Assembly: GCA_023409995.1 (NCBI GenBank)
Contig: JAEYQN010000063.1
Location: 1-6,404 of the forward strand
DNA from: Cyanobacteria bacterium OH_CBB_238
Lineage (GTDB): Bacteria > Cyanobacteriota > Vampirovibrionia > Gastranaerophilales > Gastranaerophilaceae
Length of the DNA: 6,404 nt
Direction of reading: 5' to 3'
Part shown: positions 1 through 5,218 of the stretch, in pieces
How positions within the stretch are numbered: position 1 is the first letter of the stretch
Layout of the letters: every line of letters starts with the position of its first letter
Program-made: the position numbers and the translations under genes
The notes under the pieces: generated by a model
The model's database searches: none
The model's input: only the letters and a program-made list of their open reading frames with translations
Told to the model about the DNA's origin: nothing

Positions 1-581
1 TCAAGTAGTATTTTCTTAAACGTATCTTTATCAACCATACTTAGCCCGTCGTATCCATCTGGAAACCTTTCAATGTCAATAAGCAAATCATCAGCCCAAT
101 CATATATATACTTTTTACTATGCTTTGTTATTTGTTCAATTTCAATCGCACTGTTTATATAATATGTAACTCCTTTAGTATATGGATAATCATTTCTTAA
201 TGAGTTTATAGTATCTTCACTTAGCTTTGTTATATCCGTTGTAAATTTAAGCAATTGACAAAGATTATTTACCTTATTATTTTCCCGTTCAAGTTCGTTA
301 ATTTCTGCTTGATATTTTCTTAGAAGGTCTTGTTTTCTCTTATTAAGTTCTTTATTAAACTTAATTCCACTTTCAATTAACCTTTTTCTTACTATTTCTC
401 CAATATTGTTATAACATTTATCACAGATATAACCCTGAATACAATGTGCCTTTTCTTCTGGTGCTGGATAATAACAAATTTCCTCATATGGTTCATAATC
501 ATGATAATGTGTTTCAGTTCTACTAATTGTTTTGAATTGATAATTACACAAATCACATTTAATATCTGGATCTCTACTCAT
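1..581 (-). CDS. Zinc-ribbon plus coiled-coil protein, 3' end outside window (partial)
   Basis: An open frame of 193 codons runs from an ATG at 581 to the left edge without a stop, so the C-terminus is missing. The SD is GGGAGAG, 6 nt before the ATG. The N-terminus has two CxxC pairs, C9/C12 and C53/C56 (CDKC), with further Cys at 36 and 47. The spacing suggests a zinc ribbon or zinc finger. Residues about 60-112 are rich in Lys, Glu, Leu and Arg (for example KRKQDLLRKYQAEINELE) and should form a long helix, probably a coiled coil. After that the protein is mixed, with aromatic patches. It is the last gene seen in the right-to-left array and lies 26 nt after the stop of its neighbour, with a copy of the intercistronic repeat in that gap. 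A nucleic-acid or protein-binding role is possible but only inferred. I do not recognise the family with certainty. Confidence 0.85.
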   Translation of the reverse strand, partial: MSRDPDIKCDLCNYQFKTISRTETHYHDYEPYEEICYYPAPEEKAHCIQGYICDKCYNNIGEIVRKRLIESGIKFNKELNKRKQDLLRKYQAEINELERENNKVNNLCQLLKFTTDITKLSEDTINSLRNDYPYTKGVTYYINSAIEIEQITKHSKKYIYDWADDLLIDIERFPDGYDGLSMVDKDTFKKILL

Positions 582-588
582 ACTCACT

Positions 589-610
589 CTCCCTTGAAAT
601 AAGACTTTTA
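589..610 (-). repeat. Intercistronic repeat copy 1
   Basis: The sense strand reads TAAAA-GTCTTA-TTTCA-AGGGAG. The first T-A-A is the stop codon of the upstream gene, and the last GGGAG is the SD of the next, with the start 13 nt after TTTCA. AAATAA (597-602) and TTATTT (608-613) also form a small dyad around it. Confidence 0.7.
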
Positions 611-1486
611 TTTGGCTCTTGCCTTTATTACTTCATCATATAATTTCCCATATGTAGACTCTTTAAAGAAATTAGTAGCTACTTCCTCATTCCCACCAGA
701 AAGTTTTAAGTATTTTTCAAAAGCATTGATTGCTAAATTAATTTCATAAAGTTCAGCCGATGCTTTACCTATAGCAGAATAACAAGCATTAACTACATCG
801 GATCTCTGGGAGATAATTTCGTCGTATTCTGATTTCCTATCATTGTTAATTTCTTTTACTTCTTTTATCTTATTTAAAATATCTAATATCTTTTTATATT
901 GCTCTACTGAATATGCTACGCCTGATTTTATAGTTACTGGCTTCTCATAATCAGAGTCATTAATTTTTTTTACATACTTATTGTCGTAATTAGAACCACT
1001 GTAATCTAATTTTACTCTCGAATTGGAATTCTCAATAAATTCTTTAATAGCAATCGCATCTTCTTTGTCAGTAAAGACATATCCGGCAACTTCATAATAA
1101 GCAATATCTTTCTCTGGCAATTCAGGAATATCTAAATATTTTGGTTTTTCTACAATCAACGGCTTCCCTTCGTACATACACTCTAAATCAATTAACTCAT
1201 TTACTTCTTCTTCCGTTAGATTTACAAGTTCTTCTCTACTTAATTCTTTTAATCTTTTCATATTTTCTCTCCTTTTTGCGTCTGGACTAATTATACAAGC
1301 CGAAATATCTCCTAGTTTAAAAAAGAGAACTCCATTACCAGACATATCCATAATTGTACTAAGCGTATCTTTATTCCCTGTCAAATATTTATCTGCTACG
1401 TCCTTTGATTGTGAAAATTCACATTCTGTATAGCCTTTAACAGAAGCTCCACTTGATAACATAATTTTAAAATACCATTTATACAT
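608..1486 (-). CDS. Apparent fusion of two small phage protein families (292 aa)
   Basis: I place the start at the ATG at 1486, preceded by AAAAGGAGAG at good spacing. A longer in-frame reading from 1516 would overlap the upstream gene and has no SD. Residues 1-75 (MYKWYFKIMLSSGASVKG...) look like a stand-alone phage family of about 65-70 aa, mostly beta, ending in 'GDISACIISP'. Residues 76-292 begin with MKRLKELSREELVNLTEEEV, followed by a conserved-looking 'ELIDLECMYEGKPL' stretch and 'YYEVAGYVFTDKEDA'. They end in a helical region rich in Lys and Glu. Both halves resemble separate proteins I have seen in clostridial gut phages, neither with a known function. Between them an ideal SD and ATG at 1261 are kept in frame. 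The gene may therefore make a fused protein, a short 217-aa product, or both. No catalytic motif or membrane segment is visible. Confidence 0.85.
   Translation of the reverse strand: MYKWYFKIMLSSGASVKGYTECEFSQSKDVADKYLTGNKDTLSTIMDMSGNGVLFFKLGDISACIISPDAKRRENMKRLKELSREELVNLTEEEVNELIDLECMYEGKPLIVEKPKYLDIPELPEKDIAYYEVAGYVFTDKEDAIAIKEFIENSNSRVKLDYSGSNYDNKYVKKINDSDYEKPVTIKSGVAYSVEQYKKILDILNKIKEVKEINNDRKSEYDEIISQRSDVVNACYSAIGKASAELYEINLAINAFEKYLKLSGGNEEVATNFFKESTYGKLYDEVIKARAK
1262..1277 (-). promoter_or_regulatory. Internal ribosome binding site inside the 608-1486 gene
   Basis: The sense strand reads AAAAAGGAGAG, then AAAAT, then ATG at 1261. The 5-nt spacing is as good as at any gene start in the window. 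It is in frame with the longer gene and would give a 217-aa protein from 608 to 1261. The SD itself is translated as KRRE in the longer protein. This is what remains if two adjacent genes lost the stop codon between them. Confidence 0.6.
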
Positions 1487-1502
1487 ATCGCGCTCTCCTT
1501 TT

Positions 1503-2231
1503 TTATTCGTATTCATGCTTGTCCATATAATCTTTAACGCTGTTTTCTAGTTCTACCAACCTATTTGACGCATATTGCAGCATATGTATTAATCTACTTT
1601 TTTCATTCTTATAATACTCAGAGACTTCATCAATTATCTTCATATCTCCATCTGTAGGTTCATATTCATTACACATATAACATTTGTCTGACACATCATC
1701 ATCTGTGCATCTATCTTCACCACCACGAGCACCATTACAACATTCTGTACAAGCCGATCCATCACTATATTTTTTCAAATATACTTGTTTACAGTTTGGG
1801 AATCTTTCTTCATATGCTTTAATTTCTTGTGGAGAATACATGCAATATTCCTTACATTTTTCATGAGGTAATTCATCAAGTTCATAATCAATCCAATCCT
1901 GTGGATTCATTTGTCCGTAAGCGAAGTATCCACTAGAAAATCTATTGTAAAATAGTTCTTGAGATTCTAAAGGTAATGACTTTATAAAATTTTGAATATC
2001 ATCTTCGTATTCGTATTCTTCACCATACCCATCATCATTTGAAACTTCGTCAGTCCATACTTTGTATTTTTTATCATAACACTCATCGCATAATTGGAAC
2101 CTAGTATCTAATCCATCAAACCTACTACCATAACCCCTATAACAAATTGAATATGTATGTGTTGATTTATTCTTTAAACATTTCATACAAATATCTTCAT
2201 CTTTTAGTGCAGCTATTCCTTTTGAGTTCAA
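1503..2231 (-). CDS. Cys-rich phage-family protein with probable zinc sites (242 aa)
   Basis: The start is a TTG at 2231, chosen because GGGAG lies at proper spacing; the first in-frame ATG (residue 16) has no SD. Cysteine pairs C15/C18 and C48/C51 flank a 'YGSRFDGLDT' segment and probably bind zinc. The middle, residues about 79-147, carries the recognisable block 'LPLESQELFYNRF', then 'MNPQDWIDYELDELPHEKCKEY', then 'YSPQEIKAYEERFPNC'. I recognise this arrangement as a conserved family of unknown function in Firmicutes phages and prophages. A second Cys cluster (C161, C164, C165, C175, C184, C187) follows, then an amphipathic helical tail with 'LIHMLQYASNRLVELE'. The protein is acidic overall. 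It sits 37 nt after the small 53-aa gene, and the intercistronic repeat fills that gap. No function is known; the family match is from memory and unverified. Confidence 0.9.
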   Translation of the reverse strand: MNSKGIAALKDEDICMKCLKNKSTHTYSICYRGYGSRFDGLDTRFQLCDECYDKKYKVWTDEVSNDDGYGEEYEYEDDIQNFIKSLPLESQELFYNRFSSGYFAYGQMNPQDWIDYELDELPHEKCKEYCMYSPQEIKAYEERFPNCKQVYLKKYSDGSACTECCNGARGGEDRCTDDDVSDKCYMCNEYEPTDGDMKIIDEVSEYYKNEKSRLIHMLQYASNRLVELENSVKDYMDKHEYE

Positions 2232-2249
2232 TCGTATTCTCCCTTCTTT

Positions 2250-2271
2250 TCCACTTGAAATTGTCGTTTTA
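2250..2271 (-). repeat. Intercistronic repeat copy 2
   Basis: The sense strand reads TAAAA-CGACAA-TTTCA-AGTGGA, starting in the stop codon of the 53-aa gene. It is followed by AAAGAAGGGAG and a TTG start, 24 nt after TTTCA. Confidence 0.75.
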
Positions 2272-2430
2272 TTTGTTAATAGATATACATTTCTTTAATC
2301 GGTCTAAATCAGAAATAAGTTTTAATGCTAAAAACGCAGAGTTTCCATCTTTACCATCACATTCTGAAATAATTTTTTGAATTTCATTTTTACATACGTT
2401 AATAATTTCATAACATTTTTCTTTGTTCAT
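2269..2430 (-). CDS. Small 53-aa protein of unknown function
   Basis: ATG at 2430 with AAGAGAGG five bases upstream, stop TAA at 2269. The product begins MNKEKCYEIINVCKNEIQKI, continues 'ISECDGKDGNSAF' and ends with 'LKLISDLDRLKKCISINK'. It has four Cys, well spread rather than in CxxC pairs, and is predicted mainly helical, perhaps a two-helix hairpin broken at DGKDGN. Gene status is supported by the SD, by intercistronic repeats at both ends, and by the fact that it exactly fills an otherwise empty 230-nt interval between two well-supported genes. No family recognised. It is short enough that automated callers may miss it. Confidence 0.8.
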   Translation of the reverse strand: MNKEKCYEIINVCKNEIQKIISECDGKDGNSAFLALKLISDLDRLKKCISINK

Positions 2431-2443
2431 ATTTGCCTCTCTT

Positions 2444-2464
2444 TCCATTGAAACAGCTCTTTTA
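2444..2464 (-). repeat. Intercistronic repeat copy 3
   Basis: The sense strand reads TAAAA-GAGCTG-TTTCA-ATGGA, beginning at the stop codon of the membrane-protein gene. The SD AAGAGAGG follows and the ATG is 18 nt after TTTCA. Confidence 0.75.
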
Positions 2465-2665
2465 TTTGCAACATTTAATTAGAATAGTCAGTAAGTTAAC
2501 TGTAATGCAACAAGTGTTATATCCAATGAACTCAATCCATGATTTTCTATTGTCAAACAAATATTTCTTTCCTTTTATGGTTTTCACAAGATTAACTGCA
2601 AAGCAACTAGCAAAAGCAATAAATCCAGCTACAAACATCCAAAATAGTAAATATAAAAATATCAC
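2462..2665 (-). CDS. Two-helix small membrane protein (67 aa)
   Basis: The start is a GTG at 2665, which overlaps the TGA of the upstream gene as GTGA. AAGGAGG lies just upstream, inside the preceding coding sequence. Residues 2-27 form a strongly hydrophobic helix (IFLYLLFWMFVAGFIAFASC). A basic loop follows at 28-41 (KTIKGKK and R40/K41). A second, weaker hydrophobic stretch occupies about 44-63, with CC at 52/53 and another CC near the end. By the positive-inside rule the loop should be cytoplasmic with both ends outside. Size and topology would fit a holin-like or superinfection-exclusion protein, but equally any small phage membrane protein. Translational coupling to the leucine-zipper gene suggests the two are made in similar amounts and may act together, which is an inference. 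Confidence 0.8.
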   Translation of the reverse strand: MIFLYLLFWMFVAGFIAFASCFAVNLVKTIKGKKYLFDNRKSWIEFIGYNTCCITVNLLTILIKCCK

Positions 2666-2943
2666 TTATCTTCCTCCTTTAACTTCTCAATCTCTTCCTT
2701 TAATCTTTCTATCTCATTACACAGGTCATCGTTTTTATTTTCTAGTCCAGTTATTTCACCTTCCAGTTTTCCATTCTCTGATTCTAACTCAAATACCTGC
2801 GATCTAAGTTCGTCTAATTCATCATCGAGGCACATAACACCTAATACCTCATATGCAAATTCAAGCCCAATCTTTTCTCTGCAAACATCAAATACATCTT
2901 CTTTAGTTTGAATATTTTCCCATTGCCCATCTATGTATACCAT
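2662..2943 (-). CDS. Leucine-zipper coiled-coil protein (93 aa)
   Basis: ATG at 2943 with an ideal AAGGAGG; the longer reading from 2958 is a GTG that lies upstream of this SD and is not used. The N-terminal 38 residues (MVYIDGQWENIQTKEDVFDV...) form a small globular module. From residue 39 the rest is one coiled coil, with Leu at 39, 46, 53, 60, 67, 74, 81 and 88, every seventh position without a miss. The matching 'a' positions are L43, V50, N57, I64, N71, I78 and I85. Buried Asn at 'a' with Leu at 'd' is the pattern of parallel two-stranded zippers, so a homodimer (or a heterodimer with a phage or host zipper) is likely. There is no basic DNA-binding region before the zipper as in bZIP factors. 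The gene overlaps the membrane-protein gene by 4 nt. The family is not recognised. Confidence 0.88.
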   Translation of the reverse strand: MVYIDGQWENIQTKEDVFDVCREKIGLEFAYEVLGVMCLDDELDELRSQVFELESENGKLEGEITGLENKNDDLCNEIERLKEEIEKLKEEDK

Positions 2944-2954
2944 TAATCCTCCTT

Positions 2955-3302
2955 TCACCCGATTATCTCGATTGGAACTTTCCAGTAACTGTTTGTATTC
3001 ATTCTGTAATATTCTTCAATTTCATTTTCACAATATTTTCCGTGTCTATCAGTACCAATCTGAGCTAACGCACACTCATTTTCCAATAAAAATACTTCGT
3101 CATATTCATGTGAATAATTATAATTGTCTTTATCTCTGCATCTACACTTGCCACATCTTTCAAGTTGTTTCAATTCATTATTCCGTGGAATCATATGTTC
3201 TTCTATATATGCATCTGCCTTTCCTTCATTTAAAAAAGCACCAACACAACTAGAATCATCACACGTTCCCCATGATTCATATACTAAATATACTTTACTC
3301 AT
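2955..3302 (-). CDS. Cys-containing small phage protein (115 aa)
   Basis: ATG at 3302 with AAGGAGG at 5-nt spacing. The in-frame extension to 3383 has no SD and would overlap the upstream gene. The N-terminus 'SKVYLVYESWG' followed by a helix around 'NEGKADAYIEEHM' looks like a common phage module: a beta strand, then an event marked by G21-F23, then a helix that starts '(E/K)A..Y'. Cysteines occur at 14 and 19 and as CGKCRC at 50-55. That is compatible with a metal site, but not a standard ribbon. The C-terminal half holds 'HEYDEVFLLENECAL' and ends 'SYWKVPIEIIG'. It is followed 11 nt later by the leucine-zipper gene and preceded by a 46-nt gap with the intercistronic repeat. No function is known. 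Confidence 0.85.
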   Translation of the reverse strand: MSKVYLVYESWGTCDDSSCVGAFLNEGKADAYIEEHMIPRNNELKQLERCGKCRCRDKDNYNYSHEYDEVFLLENECALAQIGTDRHGKYCENEIEEYYRMNTNSYWKVPIEIIG

Positions 3303-3318
3303 TATATCCTCCTTATTT

Positions 3319-3339
3319 TCCATATGAAATTTGAGTTCT
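3319..3339 (-). repeat. Intercistronic repeat copy 4
   Basis: The sense strand reads AGAA-CTCAAA-TTTCA-TATGGA in a 46-nt gap, followed by AAATAAGGAGG. The start is 22 nt after TTTCA. Confidence 0.75.
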
Positions 3340-3348
3340 ATATGCAAA

Positions 3349-3588
3349 CTACCAACACTCAAACTCTTCTTCCCCAGAGCCATCTTCTATAAAGGTTACA
3401 TTTTCTTTACCATATGCATCTATAAATCTTTCTACAATCCCATGTTTATCTAGGTCGTATGTGTTCTCCATTTCTGTTGCAAGGTCTTCTGTGAACTCTT
3501 CATAATCTTCCTCGCAATTATCATCTACTTCAATCTCTATCGAATGACTAAATGTTATCTTTTGTTGGAAATCAAATGTTTTTTTCAT
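3349..3588 (-). CDS. Small acidic protein (79 aa)
   Basis: ATG at 3588 preceded by AGGAGGAG. The product starts MKKTFDFQQKITFSHSIEIE, which reads as two beta strands. It then becomes strongly acidic (VDDNCEEDYEEFTEDLATEM), has a central helix with 'GIVERFIDAYG', and ends with 'VTFIEDGSGEEEFECW'. The alternation of strands and an acidic helix resembles small phage proteins of the beta-beta-helix-beta type. The strong negative charge could make it a nucleic-acid mimic or an inhibitor of a basic partner, but nothing in the sequence shows this. The gene begins 10 nt after the stop of its neighbour, which is too close to hold the repeat. Confidence 0.85.
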   Translation of the reverse strand: MKKTFDFQQKITFSHSIEIEVDDNCEEDYEEFTEDLATEMENTYDLDKHGIVERFIDAYGKENVTFIEDGSGEEEFECW

Positions 3589-3598
3589 TCTTCTCCTC

Positions 3599-3937
3599 CT
3601 ATTTCACCTCGAATTTAAATTTCATGCTATTTACGTTCTTTGTGATATTTTTAATTTTATTATTTTTTATTGAAACCGATTGTTTTTTATCAGCCCTATT
3701 TTCAATGTGCTGTACGACAACATCAATAACTTCTTTCAATATCAATTCCTCTTCTCTATCAATAAATGCTTCAATCTTGTCCCAAAATTCTTCTTCTTTT
3801 AGTTCCGAGAACACTTTATCATACCTATAAATATTAATATGCCTATAAAATATTTTTCCTGGTATTTTATAACATACGTCAAAATCAACCCCGTCAAGGT
3901 ATGTATCTCCTACCCATAGTTTAGCTTTTACTCTCAT
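3599..3937 (-). CDS. Hypothetical protein with basic C-terminus (112 aa)
   Basis: ATG at 3937 with AGGAGG at normal spacing; a longer reading to 3955 starts ahead of that SD and is rejected. The N-terminal 35 residues (MRVKAKLWVGDTYLDGVDFD) look like a beta sheet. Residues about 40-80 form helices with many Glu (FSELKEEEFWDKIEAFI, then REEELILKEVIDVV). The last 30 residues are rich in Lys and Asn, ending 'NSMKFKFEVK'. No family recognised. It follows the longest gap in the array, 89 nt, which contains a hairpin (3995-4016), so it may head a sub-unit with its own control. No clear promoter could be found there. Confidence 0.8.
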   Translation of the reverse strand: MRVKAKLWVGDTYLDGVDFDVCYKIPGKIFYRHINIYRYDKVFSELKEEEFWDKIEAFIDREEELILKEVIDVVVQHIENRADKKQSVSIKNNKIKNITKNVNSMKFKFEVK

Positions 3938-3994
3938 TAATCCTCCTATATTCAATTTTAATCTTTATTGGAATTTTTGTTTGTTTATAAGTTA

Positions 3995-4016
3995 GTAGCA
4001 GTTGCCACGCTGCCAC
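3995..4016 (-). other. Intercistronic RNA hairpin with tandem TGCCACG repeat
   Basis: On the sense strand GTGGCAG, then an 8-nt loop CGTGGCAA, then CTGCTAC, can form a 7-bp stem with one G-U pair. The hairpin is followed by ACTTATAAAC, not by a run of T, so it does not look like an intrinsic terminator in either direction. The plus strand shows TGCCACG twice (4003-4009 and 4011-4017). The segment is far more GC-rich than its surroundings. It sits directly after the stop of the 70-aa gene and could stabilise the mRNA 3' end or bind a regulator. Confidence 0.5.
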
Positions 4017-4026
4017 GATAGATAAT

Positions 4027-4239
4027 CTATAATAATTCGCTCATATCATAGTTTTTTCTTATGTAATCAATAATATCAAAGCACTTATTCTTGATAAATT
4101 CATCATCTTTAAAAGATGGATGATAATTAACCATGCAATTCTTTTTGTCACCAGATTCATACTTATGTAGATCAAACGTAAACCACAGCAAAGGAATTTT
4201 ATGTGCATTTTTAGTTAGCAACCTCTCAAATATTTTCAT
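4027..4239 (-). CDS. Hypothetical protein (70 aa), coupled to upstream gene
   Basis: The ATG at 4239 overlaps the TGA of the preceding gene as ATGA, and its SD (AGGAGG) lies inside that gene's last codons, so translational coupling is likely. The product starts MKIFERLLTKNAHKIPLLWF and continues with 'FDLHKYESGDKKNCMVNYHP', a strand-turn-strand arrangement. It ends with a helix, 'FDIIDYIRKNYDMSELL'. There is no Cys pair and no membrane segment. The coupling to the DLISRS-type phage protein suggests shared expression. The family is not recognised. Confidence 0.82.
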   Translation of the reverse strand: MKIFERLLTKNAHKIPLLWFTFDLHKYESGDKKNCMVNYHPSFKDDEFIKNKCFDIIDYIRKNYDMSELL

Positions 4240-4508
4240 TTAATTCCTCCTGACTTTACTATGTTGATTGCATTATTTGAATTTATAACCATAGGACTTT
4301 CAAATGGGTTCATATCATCTTGTGTCTCTTGGTATGAATTTTGTTCTAGCTTCTCCAAAACCTTGTCCACGTTATAGGCAGTAGGTTGATTATCTATTAT
4401 AGCCATTACTGCATCAAAGAAGAGTAATTCGTGTAATTTTTTTGACTTATGTTTCTGTTCCTCAATAACTGTAATCAACGTACTTCTGCTGATTAAATCA
4501 CTACTCAT
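4236..4508 (-). CDS. DLISRS/QPTAYxVDKV phage-family protein (90 aa)
   Basis: ATG at 4508 with AAGGAGC about 9 nt upstream. The protein shows three blocks I recognise as one widespread family of clostridial and Lachnospiraceae phages and prophages: 'SSDLISRSTLI' at the N-terminus, 'AVMAIIDNQPTAYNVDKVLEKLEQ' in the middle, and a C-terminal 'AINIVKSGG'. It is mainly helical. The family has no established function; members typically sit among other small hypothetical genes in early or accessory blocks, as here. The last codons hold the SD of the next gene, which overlaps it by 4 nt. Upstream is a 45-nt gap with the intercistronic repeat, including a perfect dyad. The family assignment is from memory, but the motifs are distinctive. 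Confidence 0.9.
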   Translation of the reverse strand: MSSDLISRSTLITVIEEQKHKSKKLHELLFFDAVMAIIDNQPTAYNVDKVLEKLEQNSYQETQDDMNPFESPMVINSNNAINIVKSGGIK

Positions 4509-4527
4509 TCACTCACGCTCCTTATTT

Positions 4528-4548
4528 ACCACATGAAATGTGGATTTT
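4528..4548 (-). repeat. Intercistronic repeat copy 5, with perfect dyad
   Basis: The sense strand reads AAAA-TCCACA-TTTCA-TGTGGT, followed by AAATAAGGAG. Positions 4529-4543 form the perfect inverted repeat CCACAT-TTC-ATGTGG on the sense strand (six pairs, 3-nt loop). The start is 25 nt after TTTCA. Confidence 0.75.
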
Positions 4549-4553
4549 AAATA

Positions 4554-4720
4554 CTATTTATTCTCATAATCTCCTGATATTACTTCGTCTCTTATATAAA
4601 TTGGTATAAACCCAAATAACCAATAAGATGTTTTCTATATGTCTGTTGTTTGTTGTTATATTTTGAAAAACTATATGCTTTCCAACTCTTAATATAATAT
4701 TTTTCTCTTCTAACTATCAT
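4554..4720 (-). pseudogene. Small basic protein gene with a one-base frame disruption
   Basis: From the ATG at 4720 (GGAGG 11 nt upstream) the frame reads MIVRREKYYIKSWKAYSF, continues to 'NNKQQTYRK', and as written ends at 4592 after 42 aa. At the A-run 4631-4634 the -1 frame takes over smoothly as 'KTSYWLFGFIPIYIRDE', then 'VISGDYENK', with a stop at 4554. One extra A would join the halves into a 55-aa protein. The 'YWLFGFIPIYIR' end is far more protein-like than the frame-0 tail 'HLIGYLGLYQFI'. The stop at 4554 also gives a 45-nt gap to the next gene, filled by the repeat, closely matching the 46-nt gap at 3303-3348. It could be a real mutation, a homopolymer sequencing error or programmed slippage. 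An alternative start at 4738 adds six residues but has a poor SD. Confidence 0.6.
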
Positions 4721-4747
4721 AAATTGTCTTGCCTCCATCACTTGTCA

Positions 4748-4894
4748 CTATTTTAATTTACTCTCAAATATGTAATACTCTTTCTTTAGAGTCTCAATTT
4801 CGTCTTCTGTTAGATTTCTATATTGTTCTTCTGTGAAATCTTTTCCGAGAATTAACCACTCAGCGAAGAAATACTCTTCTTTACTTATATCCAT
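4748..4894 (-). CDS. Small acidic helical protein (48 aa)
   Basis: ATG at 4894 with GTGGAGG at 7-nt spacing; stop TAG at 4748. The product is MDISKEEYFFAEWLILGKDF, then 'TEEQYRNLTEDEIETLKKEY', then 'YIFESKLK'. It is acidic and aromatic, with two or three helices and no Cys. The 'NLTEDEIETLKKEY' piece resembles the acidic helix in the 608-1486 product ('NLTEEEVNELIDLE'), perhaps a related small motif or chance. Support for the gene comes from the SD, the repeat in the gap before it, and its exact fit between flanking genes. No family or function is recognised. Confidence 0.8.
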   Translation of the reverse strand: MDISKEEYFFAEWLILGKDFTEEQYRNLTEDEIETLKKEYYIFESKLK

Positions 4895-4902
4895 TATGAT
4901 CC

Positions 4903-4923
4903 TCCACTTGAAATATTGATTTT
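4903..4923 (-). repeat. Intercistronic repeat copy 6
   Basis: The sense strand reads AAAA-TCAATA-TTTCA-AGTGGA. The element runs straight into the SD (GTGGAGG), with the ATG 14 nt after TTTCA. This is the compact form of the element. Confidence 0.75.
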
Positions 4924-4925
4924 AA

Positions 4926-5204
4926 TTAGCATTCGTAAAAATCTCCATAATACCACTTAGTAATAAGAGCATAATCACAATAATCGTCACATTCCTCGCT
5001 ATACTCTTTATCTAGAATATTTTTACACATCAGGCATGGACTAACTGGATCAATTGCTTTTATATCTTTACTATCTTTTTCAATATAGCAGTACATATCA
5101 TATCCATCTTCATAGTAGTAATTCTCGTTATCTTCGTTTTCTATCTTTACTATATCTCCTTCATCCTTACCATATGTAGACTTTAAAAACTTTATATATT
5201 TCAA
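4926..5204 (-). CDS. Small protein with C-terminal four-Cys site (92 aa)
   Basis: The start is a TTG at 5204, 8 nt after AAAGGAG; no ATG is available at the N-terminus. Residues 1-52 form a beta-rich module starting 'KYIKFLKSTYGKDEGDIVKI', with a Tyr-rich patch (YYYEDGYDMYCY) and then 'DIKAID'. The C-terminal part has C57/C60 and C72/C76 in the form PCLMC...ECDDYC, a likely zinc site, followed by 'ALITKWYYGDFYEC'. The opening 'MKYIKxLKSxYG..EGD' pattern is one I associate with small phage proteins that carry a short Cys cluster at the end. Function is unknown. It lies 41 nt downstream of the next zinc-ribbon gene, with a repeat copy in the gap. Confidence 0.87.
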   Translation of the reverse strand: MKYIKFLKSTYGKDEGDIVKIENEDNENYYYEDGYDMYCYIEKDSKDIKAIDPVSPCLMCKNILDKEYSEECDDYCDYALITKWYYGDFYEC

Positions 5205-5218
5205 AATTTATACTCCTT

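Noticed and set aside
597..613. AAATAA/TTATTT dyad as an intrinsic terminator
   Set aside because: The stem is all A-T, there is no T-tract after it, and the downstream gene follows at once with its own SD.
1487..1516. Longer N-termini for several genes (to 1516, 2958, 3383, 3955)
   Set aside because: In each case the strong SD lies downstream of the extended start and points to an internal ATG, and the extensions overlap the end of the neighbouring gene.
2147..2807. Plus-strand open frames (2147-2380, 2433-2807; likewise 1684-1866, 2933-3253, 3124-3327, 3552-3830, 5454-5816)
   Set aside because: They lie antisense to better-supported minus-strand genes, lack SDs, are rich in Leu/Ser/Phe/His as expected from reverse-complemented AT-rich coding DNA, and break the one-direction gene order.
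3938..4026. Sigma-A promoter in the 89-nt gap
   Set aside because: TATAAA is present on the sense strand, but no TTGACA-like -35 lies at 16-18 nt from it; not convincing.
4547..4567. Six-codon minus-strand ORF (ATG at 4567) after AGGAG, upstream of the DLISRS-family gene, possible leader peptide
   Set aside because: Too short to judge, and it lies across the likely end of the frameshifted gene in a different frame; the AGGAG is explained as coding for 'SGD' in that gene.
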